A stretch of DNA of 64,000 nucleotides from Clostridium sp. (GTDB taxonomy: Bacteria > Cyanobacteriota > Vampirovibrionia > Gastranaerophilales > Gastranaerophilaceae), in NCBI GenBank assembly GCA_018362895.1, contig JAHALR010000012.1:1-64000 (forward strand). Direction: 5' to 3'. Shown piece after piece: positions 34,267 to 42,582 of this stretch. Positions within the stretch are counted from its first letter, which is position 1. Each line of letters begins with the position of its first letter. The translations under genes and the position numbers were made by a program. The notes below the pieces were generated by a model, which was not told the origin of the DNA, did no database searches, and worked only from the letters and a program-made list of their open reading frames with translations.

Positions 34267-35109
34267 ATGGCAATTATCGTTAACACAAACATGTCTGCGT
34301 TAAAAACGCAGAGGAATCTTACTAATGCCACAACTTCTTTGAATACGGCATTGGAAAGAATGTCAACAGGTTTGAAAATCAACCGGGCTGCTGATGATGC
34401 AGCAGGGATGTTCGTAGCTAACAATCTCGAAACTCAAATAAGGGGTTCAAAAATTGCCCAATCAAATGTGGCAACAGGTATAAACGTTTTACAAACAGTA
34501 GAAGGCACTTTGGATGTAATTAATGATAACCTGCTTCGTATCAGAGATTTGGCTGTACAGGGAGCAAACGGTGTTTATGATACAAAATCACTAAACGCAA
34601 TGAGAGATGAAATCATTGCCCGTATGGATGAAATTACAAGAATCCAAGCTTCTGCCAACTTTAACGGTATGGCATTGTTTACAGCAAGTACAACAGGTTT
34701 GGGCAAAGACGGCATGACACTTCAAGTTGGTGCAAATGGTACGGCTAATGACCAAATTAAGGTTGCAAATACTATTTTCCAGACTATTGCAGTTACGAAA
34801 CCGGGTGCTTCTACTGACTTTACTCAAGCAAATGCACAGGCAATGATTGCAACTATGGATACTGCTATTGGTAAAGTGTCAACGAGCAAAGCTACAATCG
34901 GTGCAATTCAAAACAGATTGAGTTCTGCGCAGGAATCTTTAACAACAACAATTGAAAATGCAACAGCTGCAAAATCTACAATCATGGATGCGGATATTGC
35001 TGAAGAATCAGCAAATTATACAAAAGCACAAATATTACAACAAACTTCCGCAACACTGCTTGTTCAGGCTAACCAACTTCCTGCACTTGCAATAAGTTTG
35101 ATTCAGTAG
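34267..35109 (+). CDS. fliC: Flagellin 2
   Basis: 280 residues, all D0/D1. N-terminal NTNMSALKTQRNLTNATTSL and GLKINRAADDAAG; C-terminal DADIAEESANYTKAQILQQT. The NLLRIRDLAVQ segment (about 88-98) resembles the TLR5-contact helix of Salmonella flagellin (QRVRELAVQ). About 80 N-terminal residues are nearly identical to flagellin 3, so the two are a recent duplication. Preceded by AAAGGAGAG. Confidence 0.93.
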   Translation: MAIIVNTNMSALKTQRNLTNATTSLNTALERMSTGLKINRAADDAAGMFVANNLETQIRGSKIAQSNVATGINVLQTVEGTLDVINDNLLRIRDLAVQGANGVYDTKSLNAMRDEIIARMDEITRIQASANFNGMALFTASTTGLGKDGMTLQVGANGTANDQIKVANTIFQTIAVTKPGASTDFTQANAQAMIATMDTAIGKVSTSKATIGAIQNRLSSAQESLTTTIENATAAKSTIMDADIAEESANYTKAQILQQTSATLLVQANQLPALAISLIQ

Positions 35110-35132
35110 ATTTAATATAAAGGAATATAATT

Positions 35133-35975
35133 ATGGCGATTATAGTTAATACAAATATGTCTTCATTGAAGACCCAAAGAAATTTAACCAGTGCAACGAA
35201 TTCTTTAAATACAGCACTTGAAAGAATGTCAACAGGTTTAAAAATCAATCGTGCAGCAGATGATGCCGCAGGTATGTTCGTTGCAAACAATCTTGAAACT
35301 CAAATCAGAGGTTCCAAAATTGCACAATCAAACGTAGCAACAGGTATCAATGTTTTGCAAACTGTTGAAGGTAACCTTGATGTAATTAATGAAAACCTTC
35401 TTCGTATTAGAGACCTTTGTGTACAGGGTGCGAACGGTGTTTATGATGCAAAGTCTTATACTGCTATGAAAAATGAAATTGATGCACGTCTTGCTGAAAT
35501 TACCAGAATATCTGCATCAGCTGATTTTAACGGTAAAAAATTGCTTGATGGTTCTATTACAACTGATTTAACTCTTCAAGTTGGTGCAAATGGCACAACA
35601 AACGACCGTATAGCCGTAACAAAAGATGTATTTGCTAAAGCAGATGCAACAACTCTTGTGGGTTCTGCAACAGCAACCTTTGCTTCTACTGCTGATGCAA
35701 CTACTCTTTTAGGTAAGGTTGATACAGCAATAAGTAATGTCGCTGAAAGAAAAGCTACAATCGGAGCTACTCAAAACAGATTGACATCAGCACAGGATTC
35801 TCTGGTAACAACAATTGAAAACGCAACAGCAGCAAAGTCCACGATTATGGATGCTGATATAGCTGAAGAATCTGCTAATTATACAAAAGCTCAAATCTTA
35901 CAGCAAACTTCAGCTACGCTGCTTGTGCAAGCTAATCAGTTGCCTTCTATGGCATTAACATTAGTCAGACAATAA
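35133..35975 (+). CDS. fliC: Flagellin 3
   Basis: 280 residues, nearly identical to flagellin 2 at both ends and divergent in the middle (about 120-215). It carries a Cys at position 96 (RIRDLCVQ), where flagellin 2 has Ala; Cys is rare in flagellins. It is 23 bases after flagellin 2 and followed by a strong terminator, so the two are probably co-transcribed. Confidence 0.93.
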   Translation: MAIIVNTNMSSLKTQRNLTSATNSLNTALERMSTGLKINRAADDAAGMFVANNLETQIRGSKIAQSNVATGINVLQTVEGNLDVINENLLRIRDLCVQGANGVYDAKSYTAMKNEIDARLAEITRISASADFNGKKLLDGSITTDLTLQVGANGTTNDRIAVTKDVFAKADATTLVGSATATFASTADATTLLGKVDTAISNVAERKATIGATQNRLTSAQDSLVTTIENATAAKSTIMDADIAEESANYTKAQILQQTSATLLVQANQLPSMALTLVRQ

Positions 35976-36016
35976 GTTCTTTACACAAAAACAATAGATA
36001 GTTAACGATAATTACC

Positions 36017-36043
36017 GCCGGAGAGAAATCTCCGGCTTTTTTT
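36017..36043 (+). terminator. Terminator after flagellin 3
   Basis: GCCGGAGA, a GAAA tetraloop, then TCTCCGGC and a run of seven T. A perfect 8-bp GC-rich stem. Confidence 0.92.
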
Positions 36044-36144
36044 ACCACTTTAGTATTAGAAATCTCAAACTTTGTAAGAATTAAGTTTGCATGGACAAAA
36101 AGTTATTATAAATACGTAAAGAACAGGAAAAAATTAACACAGTC

Positions 36145-36171
36145 TAAATAGATGATAGAACAGTCTATTTA
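36145..36171 (+). promoter_or_regulatory. Inverted repeat upstream of flagellin 4
   Basis: TAAATAGA (36145-36152) and TCTATTTA (36164-36171), a perfect 8-bp dyad with an 11-base spacer, about 43 bases before the start of flagellin 4. It is also seen as a direct repeat of ACAGTCTA. Possible operator; unlike the dyads before flagellins 1 and 2. Confidence 0.35.
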
Positions 36172-36176
36172 AATTT

Positions 36177-36209
36177 ACAGGATGTAAATAGGATATGCCG
36201 AAAGGAGAA
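36177..36209 (+). repeat. Flagellin leader element, copy B
   Basis: ACAGGATGTAAATAGG followed by ATATGCCGAAAGGAGA, nearly matching copy A at 34223-34259. The conservation covers the untranslated leader and ribosome-binding site. Confidence 0.55.
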
Positions 36210-36213
36210 TTGT

Positions 36214-37143
36214 ATGGCAATTATCGTTAACACAAACATTTCTGCGTTGAAAACACAAAAGAACTTGAACAATGCAACAAATTCTTTGAACACAGCACTT
36301 GAAAGAATGTCAACAGGTTTGAAAATCAATGCTGCAAAAGACGACGCAGCCGGTTTATACGTAGCAACAGGTATAAACACACAAATTAACGGTTCAACAG
36401 TAGCTAAAAATAATATTGCTACCGGAAACAACGTTCTTTCAACAGTTGAGGGTGACCTTGATGTTATGTTAGACAACCTCAACCGTATCAGAGATCTTGC
36501 TACTCAAGCAGCAAACAGCGTTTATGATGAAAGCGCAATGAAAGCTATGCAAGATGAAGTTAAAGCTCGTTTAGATGAAATTGATCGTATTTCTGGTGCA
36601 TCAAACTTTAATGGTTTGAAGTTGTTAAGCGGTGACGGAACTGAAGGTTTAAGTAAAGACGGTTTGAGATTGCAGGTAGGTGCAAATGCTGAGGCTGCAA
36701 CAAACTCAATTACTATTGATAAATCAATCTTTACAAAAATTGATTCAACTACATTGGGTGTAAGTGGAACTACTGGTTCTGACCCGACTGCTGATCCAGG
36801 TGCAACAGCTATAACAGATGCAAGTTTAAGAGATAACTTAGAAGCTGCATTTGCAACAGCATCAGCAGCAGCTAGATATATTACAGTCGTTGACAATGCT
36901 ATTGATACGATTTCTTCAAACAAATCTACAATTGGTGCTGTTATGAATAGATTGGATTCAGCATCAAGCTCTTTGGTAACAACAATTGAAAACGCAACAG
37001 CAGCTAAATCAACAATCATGGATGCTGATATTGCAGAAGAATCTGCTGAATATACAAAACAACAAATTCTTCAACAAACTTCAGCTACATTGTTGGTTCA
37101 AGCTAACCAGCTGCCTTCATTAGCGTTGAACTTAATTCAATAA
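36214..37143 (+). CDS. fliC: Flagellin 4
   Basis: 309 residues. N-terminal NTNISALKTQKNLNNATNSL and GLKINAAKDDAAG; C-terminal DADIAEESAEYTKQQILQQT. It has a slightly longer middle (Ser/Ala/Gly-rich, about 180-225), which could be surface-exposed. It differs from flagellins 2 and 3 by having K/A exchanges in the conserved N-terminus. It has its own leader and terminator, so it is a separate transcript. Confidence 0.93.
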   Translation: MAIIVNTNISALKTQKNLNNATNSLNTALERMSTGLKINAAKDDAAGLYVATGINTQINGSTVAKNNIATGNNVLSTVEGDLDVMLDNLNRIRDLATQAANSVYDESAMKAMQDEVKARLDEIDRISGASNFNGLKLLSGDGTEGLSKDGLRLQVGANAEAATNSITIDKSIFTKIDSTTLGVSGTTGSDPTADPGATAITDASLRDNLEAAFATASAAARYITVVDNAIDTISSNKSTIGAVMNRLDSASSSLVTTIENATAAKSTIMDADIAEESAEYTKQQILQQTSATLLVQANQLPSLALNLIQ

Positions 37144-37179
37144 CAATAGATAAATTACAATAATAGGTGATGGCAACTT

Positions 37180-37209
37180 GCCCGGGAAATTAATTCCGGG
37201 CTTTTTTTT
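37180..37209. terminator. Terminator between flagellin 4 and the ROK kinase gene
   Basis: GCCCGGGAA ... TTCCGGGC followed by a T run, with one unpaired G. Stops transcription of flagellin 4 before the convergent ROK gene. Confidence 0.85.
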
Positions 37210-37219
37210 GTTGAATTTT

Positions 37220-38131
37220 TTATTGAAGTGCCAAAAGTGCTGCACCTATCATACCTGCTTCATTTTCAGTATGAGCTGTTTTGACTTGTACATCAGTAAC
37301 AACAGATTCTTGATTGATTTTTTCTTCTAGCTTTTTGACATCAATAAACCTGCACATTCCTCCGGAAATTACAATACAGTCCGGATTGAATATGTTAGTG
37401 AGGCTTACAAGACCTGTAAAAATATATTCCATCCATTGATCAAAAACTTTTTGTGAAAACAAATCGCCTTTTTCTACACCATCAGTAATATCATATGTTG
37501 TAATTTCTTCTGGTTTTTTATGTTTAAATAAACTGTTTTTAAACTCATCATAGTTTTGTGCACCGAATTTTGCACAATTTTTGAGTCCTGTACCTGAAGC
37601 ATAAGACTCCCAGCAATCATATCTGCCACATGTACATTTTTGTCTTTTATCCGCAAAAATCTTCATGCTTCCTACTTCAAGAGCGTTTCCTTTGGCTCCT
37701 CTGAAAAGTTTTTCTTTTGAAAACACTCCTCCGCCGATTCCGGTTCCTATTGTAATCATAAGAACAGTATCAAAACCTTTGCCTGCTCCCATTATAGATT
37801 CAGCTACAACCGCACAATTTGCATCATTTTCAACAAATACTTTCTTATCGGAAAGTGTTGAAAAATCAATAGAATTATAACCCGATGGTAAATTAGGTGT
37901 AGAGCTTACGATTCTAGTATTATCTATATTAGCCGCTCCGGCTGAAGACAAGCCTATTACTTCTATATCTGAGTAATTTTCTGCAATTATTTTTTTTAAA
38001 AGATCAACTATTTCATCAGCTGTTTTGGGCGTAGCTGTTTTTTGAGGCGATATTAATTTATTGCCTTTTTCATCTATTATTGAATAGCAAATTTTTGTTC
38101 CGCCTATATCAATTCCCAGTGCTTTTCTCAT
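37220..38131 (-). CDS. ROK-family sugar kinase (ManNAc/GlcNAc kinase-like)
   Basis: 303 residues from ATG 38131 (MRKALGIDIGGTKI); AAAGAG precedes it. The ATP-binding GIDIGGTKI and FVENDANCAV (sugar-binding Asp-Asn) are present, as is GTGIGGGVF. The zinc Cys cluster CTCGRYDC is intact, but the preceding GExGH motif reads LEVGSM, so the zinc His is Ser. The gene overlaps nanE, which implies it phosphorylates N-acetylmannosamine or N-acetylglucosamine. It lies downstream of nanE in the same operon. Confidence 0.8.
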   Translation of the reverse strand: MRKALGIDIGGTKICYSIIDEKGNKLISPQKTATPKTADEIVDLLKKIIAENYSDIEVIGLSSAGAANIDNTRIVSSTPNLPSGYNSIDFSTLSDKKVFVENDANCAVVAESIMGAGKGFDTVLMITIGTGIGGGVFSKEKLFRGAKGNALEVGSMKIFADKRQKCTCGRYDCWESYASGTGLKNCAKFGAQNYDEFKNSLFKHKKPEEITTYDITDGVEKGDLFSQKVFDQWMEYIFTGLVSLTNIFNPDCIVISGGMCRFIDVKKLEEKINQESVVTDVQVKTAHTENEAGMIGAALLALQ

Positions 38132-38141
38132 AAATTTCTCT

Positions 38142-38828
38142 TTATTTTTCATTTCTGTTTACAAATTTCTTCGTGATTAGCTGAGGTCTTGTTATAGCTG
38201 AACCGATTACGACTGCATGAGCACCGAGTTCAAAAGCCTTGTCTACTTGTTCAGGCTGCCAAATTCTGCCTTCTAAAATTACAGGACAATCAACTGAATT
38301 GACCAGCCCTTTTAAAAGTTCAAAATCAGGTTCGGCTGACGTTTCAGGAGATTCTGTCGTATAGCCGGAAAGAGTTGTTGATACAATATCAGCTCCGAGA
38401 AGTCGAGCATTTATTCCTTCTGACAGAGTTGCAACATCTGCCATAACTATTTTTTTGTTTATTTTTATGAATTTTATTATTTGTTTAAGGTTATTTTCCC
38501 CTCTTGGACGTGATGTTCCGTCTAATGCAATAATATCAGCACCTGCTTGAATGAGATCTTTTGCATCTTTAATTGTTGGTGTGATATAAACTATTTCACG
38601 CCAATTCGGAGGGATTACTTCCGGTTTTGTTATTCCTATAACAGGGATGTTAAAAAGTTTTTTGGCATTAATCACATCCCTGACACCTGCAACCCTTAAT
38701 GCAGCGGCTCCGCCTTTTACAACTGATTGCATCATTGCTATCATGCATTCTTCTTTGTACAAAGGTTCGGACGGCATTGCCTGAACAGACACTATAACCT
38801 TATTTTTTATTTGTGAAATTATATCCAT
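38142..38828 (-). CDS. nanE: N-acetylmannosamine-6-phosphate 2-epimerase
   Basis: 228 residues, TIM-barrel epimerase that turns ManNAc-6-phosphate into GlcNAc-6-phosphate in sialic acid use. VSVQAMPSEPLY, GITKPEV, ITPTIKDAKDLIQAGADIIALDGTSRPR and ILEGRIWQPEQV are typical. Followed by the ROK kinase. No sialidase or NanA lyase is visible, so the pair may serve ManNAc salvage or amino-sugar recycling. Confidence 0.88.
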   Translation of the reverse strand: MDIISQIKNKVIVSVQAMPSEPLYKEECMIAMMQSVVKGGAAALRVAGVRDVINAKKLFNIPVIGITKPEVIPPNWREIVYITPTIKDAKDLIQAGADIIALDGTSRPRGENNLKQIIKFIKINKKIVMADVATLSEGINARLLGADIVSTTLSGYTTESPETSAEPDFELLKGLVNSVDCPVILEGRIWQPEQVDKAFELGAHAVVIGSAITRPQLITKKFVNRNEK

Positions 38829-38931
38829 ATTCTTAATTATAAATCATACTTTGTAGTCTGGGCAAATTATTGCAAAGCGTTTAGATTAAATGATATTTGT
38901 AACTAATTGTTAAATTATCTCTTTGAACTAT

Positions 38932-38958
38932 AAAGTTTTATCTTTTTAAGTCCGATAG
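38932..38958 (+). promoter_or_regulatory. Sigma-28-type promoter candidate
   Basis: TAAAG (38932-38936) and TCCGATAG (38951-38958) reproduce the FliA/SigD layout: TAAA, then 17 bases, then CCGATA. Predicted transcription begins near 38966, 32 bases before a small gene with a good ribosome-binding site. I found no such promoter before the four flagellin genes. Confidence 0.5.
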
Positions 38959-38997
38959 AAATAGTGTTGATAAAATAAATAAAAGGGAGTATTAATC

Positions 38998-39174
38998 ATG
39001 GCAGGTTTTGAAAAATTTAAAATGGCTTTGAAAAAAGCAGAAGAACAAAAGTATGAAGAACTTCAAAAAGATTTGAAAAAAGTAAGAAATGTTGTAGAGA
39101 AAATTCTTACTATGGCAATGGAAAATACAGCTAATGTTGCAAGAACCAAATATGCCGGTCTAGAAATGTTCTAG
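38998..39174 (+). CDS. Small protein of 58 residues, possible late flagellar gene
   Basis: ATG 38998 is 6 bases after AAAAGGGAG. The product is helical and charged: MAGFEKFKMALKKAEEQKYE, then LQKDLKKVRNVVEKILTM and a short tail ending YAGLEMF. It has no membrane segment. The sequence resembles no family I recognise; an export chaperone or regulator is imaginable. It sits under a sigma-28-like promoter and before a strong terminator, which makes it a genuine single-gene unit. Confidence 0.7.
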   Translation: MAGFEKFKMALKKAEEQKYEELQKDLKKVRNVVEKILTMAMENTANVARTKYAGLEMF

Positions 39175-39203
39175 TTCATTATTTTGTTCCAGTTATAGTT
39201 CTA

Positions 39204-39248
39204 AAAATAGAGCCTAATTATGAGTTGCATAATTAGGCTCTATTTTTT
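39204..39248. terminator. Bidirectional terminator, 58-aa gene / speB
   Basis: AGAGCCTAATTATG, a short loop, CATAATTAGGCTCT and T/A runs on both sides. A perfect 14-bp stem, the strongest terminator in the window. Confidence 0.93.
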
Positions 39249-40080
39249 ATAAAATCATTAATACATCTCTTATCACTTTAGCTGCAACTGCGGTTGAGAC
39301 TTCACTCTTATCATAATCCGGTGCAAGTTCAACAACATCAGCTCCTACGATATTAAATCCTTTTAGATATTTTATCCATTCTGCAAGTTCACGATAAAAC
39401 ATTCCGTCAGCTTCAGGAGTACCTGTACCAGGCATAATTGATGGATCGAGAACATCAATATCAATTGTTAAAAATATATTCTTATTTTTTATTGGTTCTA
39501 AATCACCTGCTTTTTTTACAAGAGTATTGTATTTTTTCATTAAGTCAAACTCTTCTTTTAGTCCGGAACGTATACCAATTTGTTTTATATTTTCAAAGCC
39601 AATGGTTTCGCCTATTCGTCTGAGTACTGATGCATGTGACAATTTTTCACCGAGATAATCTTCCCGCAAGTCAGTGTGTGCATCAAAGTGAATAACTGCC
39701 AGATCCGGATATTTTTCATAACAAGCTTTCACTGCAGGATATGTAACAAGATGTTCACCGCCAATTCCTAAATATTTTTTATTGTCATTAAAGATGTGCC
39801 TGGCGTTTTCTTCAATTAGGTCTAACGTTTTTACTGTATTGCCTAATGGGAATTCAAGCTCTCCTGCATCAAAGAAGTTTACATCATCAAGGTGCATGTC
39901 ATAATTTGGAGAGTAATCTTCCATTCCCCAGCTGGCAAGCCGTAGTCTTTCAGGTGCAAATCTGCTGCCCGGTCGATAAGAACATGTTCCGTCAAACGGT
40001 AATCCTATCATGATAATGTCAGCTTCATTATACGAATCAACAGAACCAATCCAGTTTTTGCTCAAAAATGGTCCCAGCAT
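39247..40080 (-). CDS. speB: Agmatinase / ureohydrolase
   Basis: 277 residues. Ureohydrolase that splits agmatine to putrescine and urea. The manganese ligands lie in GGEH, HFDAHTDLR and DIDVLDPSIMPGTGTPE. It is 2 bases after pilO, so co-transcribed with pilus genes, an odd pairing. Formiminoglutamase and other ureohydrolases share these motifs. Confidence 0.83.
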   Translation of the reverse strand: MLGPFLSKNWIGSVDSYNEADIIMIGLPFDGTCSYRPGSRFAPERLRLASWGMEDYSPNYDMHLDDVNFFDAGELEFPLGNTVKTLDLIEENARHIFNDNKKYLGIGGEHLVTYPAVKACYEKYPDLAVIHFDAHTDLREDYLGEKLSHASVLRRIGETIGFENIKQIGIRSGLKEEFDLMKKYNTLVKKAGDLEPIKNKNIFLTIDIDVLDPSIMPGTGTPEADGMFYRELAEWIKYLKGFNIVGADVVELAPDYDKSEVSTAVAAKVIRDVLMIL

Positions 40081-40082
40081 AA

Positions 40083-40748
40083 TTACATTCCTGGCATTGG
40101 AGCTTCCGGTGTAGTAACAGGTGCAGCTGCCTGATCACCTTGTGGTGCTAATTCTGCGGCAGCAGCAGCTGCTGCTTTTTGAGCTTCATTTTTAACTGAA
40201 TATAATGTTACAGTTATGTCAGCAATAAGTATTCTTTTATTATTTTCATATGGTTTAATGCTGATTTTATCCAAGTTAATAAGGTAAGGATAATTGTATA
40301 TATCTTGAAAATATGAACGGAATTGCATATAGTTGCCAATCAATTGCATTGATATTGCACAAACATTGTAATCAGAAGAAATATTTTTTTGAACAACATC
40401 TTCTCCTGGTGCAGTATTATAAGAAATTGATCTGAGTTTCAATCCATTATATTTAGCAGATTGTATAACGTCTTCAAACATTACTCCGAATGATGACATT
40501 GGATCAACAGTAGCTATGTCATTTTTATATACAGGTTTTGTTGAAACCTTTTCTTCTCTTTCATAGCTTTCTTTTTGTGCTTTTAAATCGGCAATTTGTT
40601 GTTTTGCTTGTTCGACAGCTTGAGTTTTTGTTTTAACCTCATTATAGTTTGTATAAACTGCCGTAACTTTCGGATATAACAAATAGATTCCGACAATTAA
40701 ACAAAATACTAAACCGATCATATATGGTAATGTTTGTTGATTATTCAC
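40083..40748 (-). CDS. pilO: Type IV pilus assembly protein PilO-like
   Basis: 221 residues. One transmembrane helix (about 9-28), a coiled coil (about 30-65; AVEQAKQQIADLKAQKESYE) and a ferredoxin-like PilO domain (about 85-185). An Ala/Pro-rich tail (AAAAAAELAPQG) ends it. PilO forms the periplasmic alignment complex with PilN. It follows the pilM/N fusion by 35 bases. Confidence 0.75.
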   Translation of the reverse strand: MNNQQTLPYMIGLVFCLIVGIYLLYPKVTAVYTNYNEVKTKTQAVEQAKQQIADLKAQKESYEREEKVSTKPVYKNDIATVDPMSSFGVMFEDVIQSAKYNGLKLRSISYNTAPGEDVVQKNISSDYNVCAISMQLIGNYMQFRSYFQDIYNYPYLINLDKISIKPYENNKRILIADITVTLYSVKNEAQKAAAAAAAELAPQGDQAAAPVTTPEAPMPGM

Positions 40749-40783
40749 TTTCTGCCCTTTCAGTATATAGGTTTATTTATAAA

Positions 40784-42475
40784 TTAGGTTCCAGGTAATG
40801 AAGGAAGTTTTGGCAAACTAAAACCTCCTGAAGGTGATGCATCTGGAGCAGGTGCGTTGCCTTCTGCGGTTGGAGCGTTCGGGTCTGCTGGTGCATTGGG
40901 ATCAGCAGGAGGTGTCGCAGCAGCTGCTGCAACAGAAGCGTATCCGCCGTTTGTCAATTCAAATGTATAATTTGCATTAGGTGTTTTTTCAATATCTATT
41001 AATCCACCTTGATCGTCTACACCGAGTTTTGAGAGGATTAAGTCTGAATTTGGCACCTGTGCTTTGATATTTCTAAAGAAAAGGTATACATCATCAACTG
41101 ATGTAGTTTCACCAATGATGCCGTATGCTTTATTTGAGTCTGCATAAAAAGATGTCAGCCATACTTTTGCCGGTATATCAGCACCAATTGCATTGTAGTA
41201 TAATATTTTTTCTACCATACTTTTGTCAATTGATTTTGCTGCTGCATAAATATCTATTTTGCCTTTATCTTTTTGCAAATCGGCCAATTCTGTTTGTTGA
41301 TTTGTTGATTCCTGATCAAGAGCAGCTTTTTGATTTTCTAGCGTTGTGTTATATGAACCGATAACGACAGAAGCCAGGAAACAAACAAGGATGATAGCTG
41401 CACCAATTATTAATGTATAAATCATCAATTGTTCTTTTGTAAGGTCAAAGCCCATAACGGTAATAGTGTCAGGTGCTTTATAATCAGATTTAGCAAGAAA
41501 ATTAAGTTTTAAGCTAAAGTCTTTTGAACGATATATTGCTGCACCGATTGCTTCTGGTGTAATAGCTTTTATATAGTTTGGAAGTACATTTAAGTCTACA
41601 TCCATCATCGGTGTTTTGGCGTACTGGTTACATTCGAGGAATATAACAGACCCAGGCTGTTTCAACTGGATAGCAAGAATTTCAGCACTTACATCATTTG
41701 ATTCGCTTATAATTAAAAGCTTGTCTGACGGATATTTATCTAAAACAGCAGATGCTGCTTGAGAAATTGCAACATAAACCTCATCATTGCTGAAAGATTT
41801 TATTGCAAGAGGATCTTCATAATATTCAATTATGTTGTAATCAATAAGTGAGAATACTGCATAACTATTTTGTGATACCAAAAGAATATTCCAGGAACCG
41901 GGGGTGTCTGCGAAATCTCTTGTCAGTCCTGTAAACTCCAGAGTTTTCATCAATGAAGAATATGTATTCTCGATTGCAACAAGAGTAGCTCCGAGCTCGT
42001 TAAATATTTGTTTAATTACATCAACAACGCCTTCTTGCATTGCTGAATACAAAATATATCTTTTTTCTGTTGAATTGTTTTCTTTTACTTCAACCCAGCT
42101 GACAACTGGTGCATTTTTTTTGAACAAATATTGTTCTTCTGCTTTTGATATCAAAGCACCGGTGACTGACTCATCATCGAGAGTAGTCGGCAAGAATGTA
42201 TGGCCGAAGTAAACGCTCGGCATGTTAATAACTACATTTGCATTTTGAGGAAGTATCTTAAGCTCATTAAACAATTCAGTAAGAGCTATTTTAAATTCAC
42301 TATAATCCTCAATCTCTCTGCTTGATTGATTGTATGCAAGCGGTCTGTGCGCATATTTCATAATTTTATGCTGCACAGGATCAACCATAATCATTTCTAA
42401 TCCAACATTGGGAGATACAGAAACTCCCACATTCACCTTTGTATCAGGCTTTAATTTCGCTAAAAAATTATTCAT
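40784..42475 (-). CDS. PilM-PilN fusion protein, type IV pilus assembly
   Basis: 563 residues. The N-terminal ~320 residues form a PilM-like actin-fold domain (VVINMPSVYFGHTFLP, NILLVSQNSYAVFSLID, LIISESN). A short LNFL segment at 324-327, like the N-terminal peptide by which PilN binds PilM, follows; then a transmembrane helix at 350-373 and a periplasmic PilN-like region with a coiled coil (376-405). A Pro/Ala-rich tail (PADPNAPADPNAP) ends it. In most bacteria PilM and PilN are separate proteins whose contact is this peptide; the fusion makes the contact covalent. Confidence 0.75.
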   Translation of the reverse strand: MNNFLAKLKPDTKVNVGVSVSPNVGLEMIMVDPVQHKIMKYAHRPLAYNQSSREIEDYSEFKIALTELFNELKILPQNANVVINMPSVYFGHTFLPTTLDDESVTGALISKAEEQYLFKKNAPVVSWVEVKENNSTEKRYILYSAMQEGVVDVIKQIFNELGATLVAIENTYSSLMKTLEFTGLTRDFADTPGSWNILLVSQNSYAVFSLIDYNIIEYYEDPLAIKSFSNDEVYVAISQAASAVLDKYPSDKLLIISESNDVSAEILAIQLKQPGSVIFLECNQYAKTPMMDVDLNVLPNYIKAITPEAIGAAIYRSKDFSLKLNFLAKSDYKAPDTITVMGFDLTKEQLMIYTLIIGAAIILVCFLASVVIGSYNTTLENQKAALDQESTNQQTELADLQKDKGKIDIYAAAKSIDKSMVEKILYYNAIGADIPAKVWLTSFYADSNKAYGIIGETTSVDDVYLFFRNIKAQVPNSDLILSKLGVDDQGGLIDIEKTPNANYTFELTNGGYASVAAAAATPPADPNAPADPNAPTAEGNAPAPDASPSGGFSLPKLPSLPGT

Positions 42476-42582
42476 TCACTAATTCCAAATTATAAATGTT
42501 ACTTCAAAACCTATACAATTATATTATAGTATAATTATTATGGCAAGATTATTACAAAAAATAAAGAATTTGGGTGATTTTT

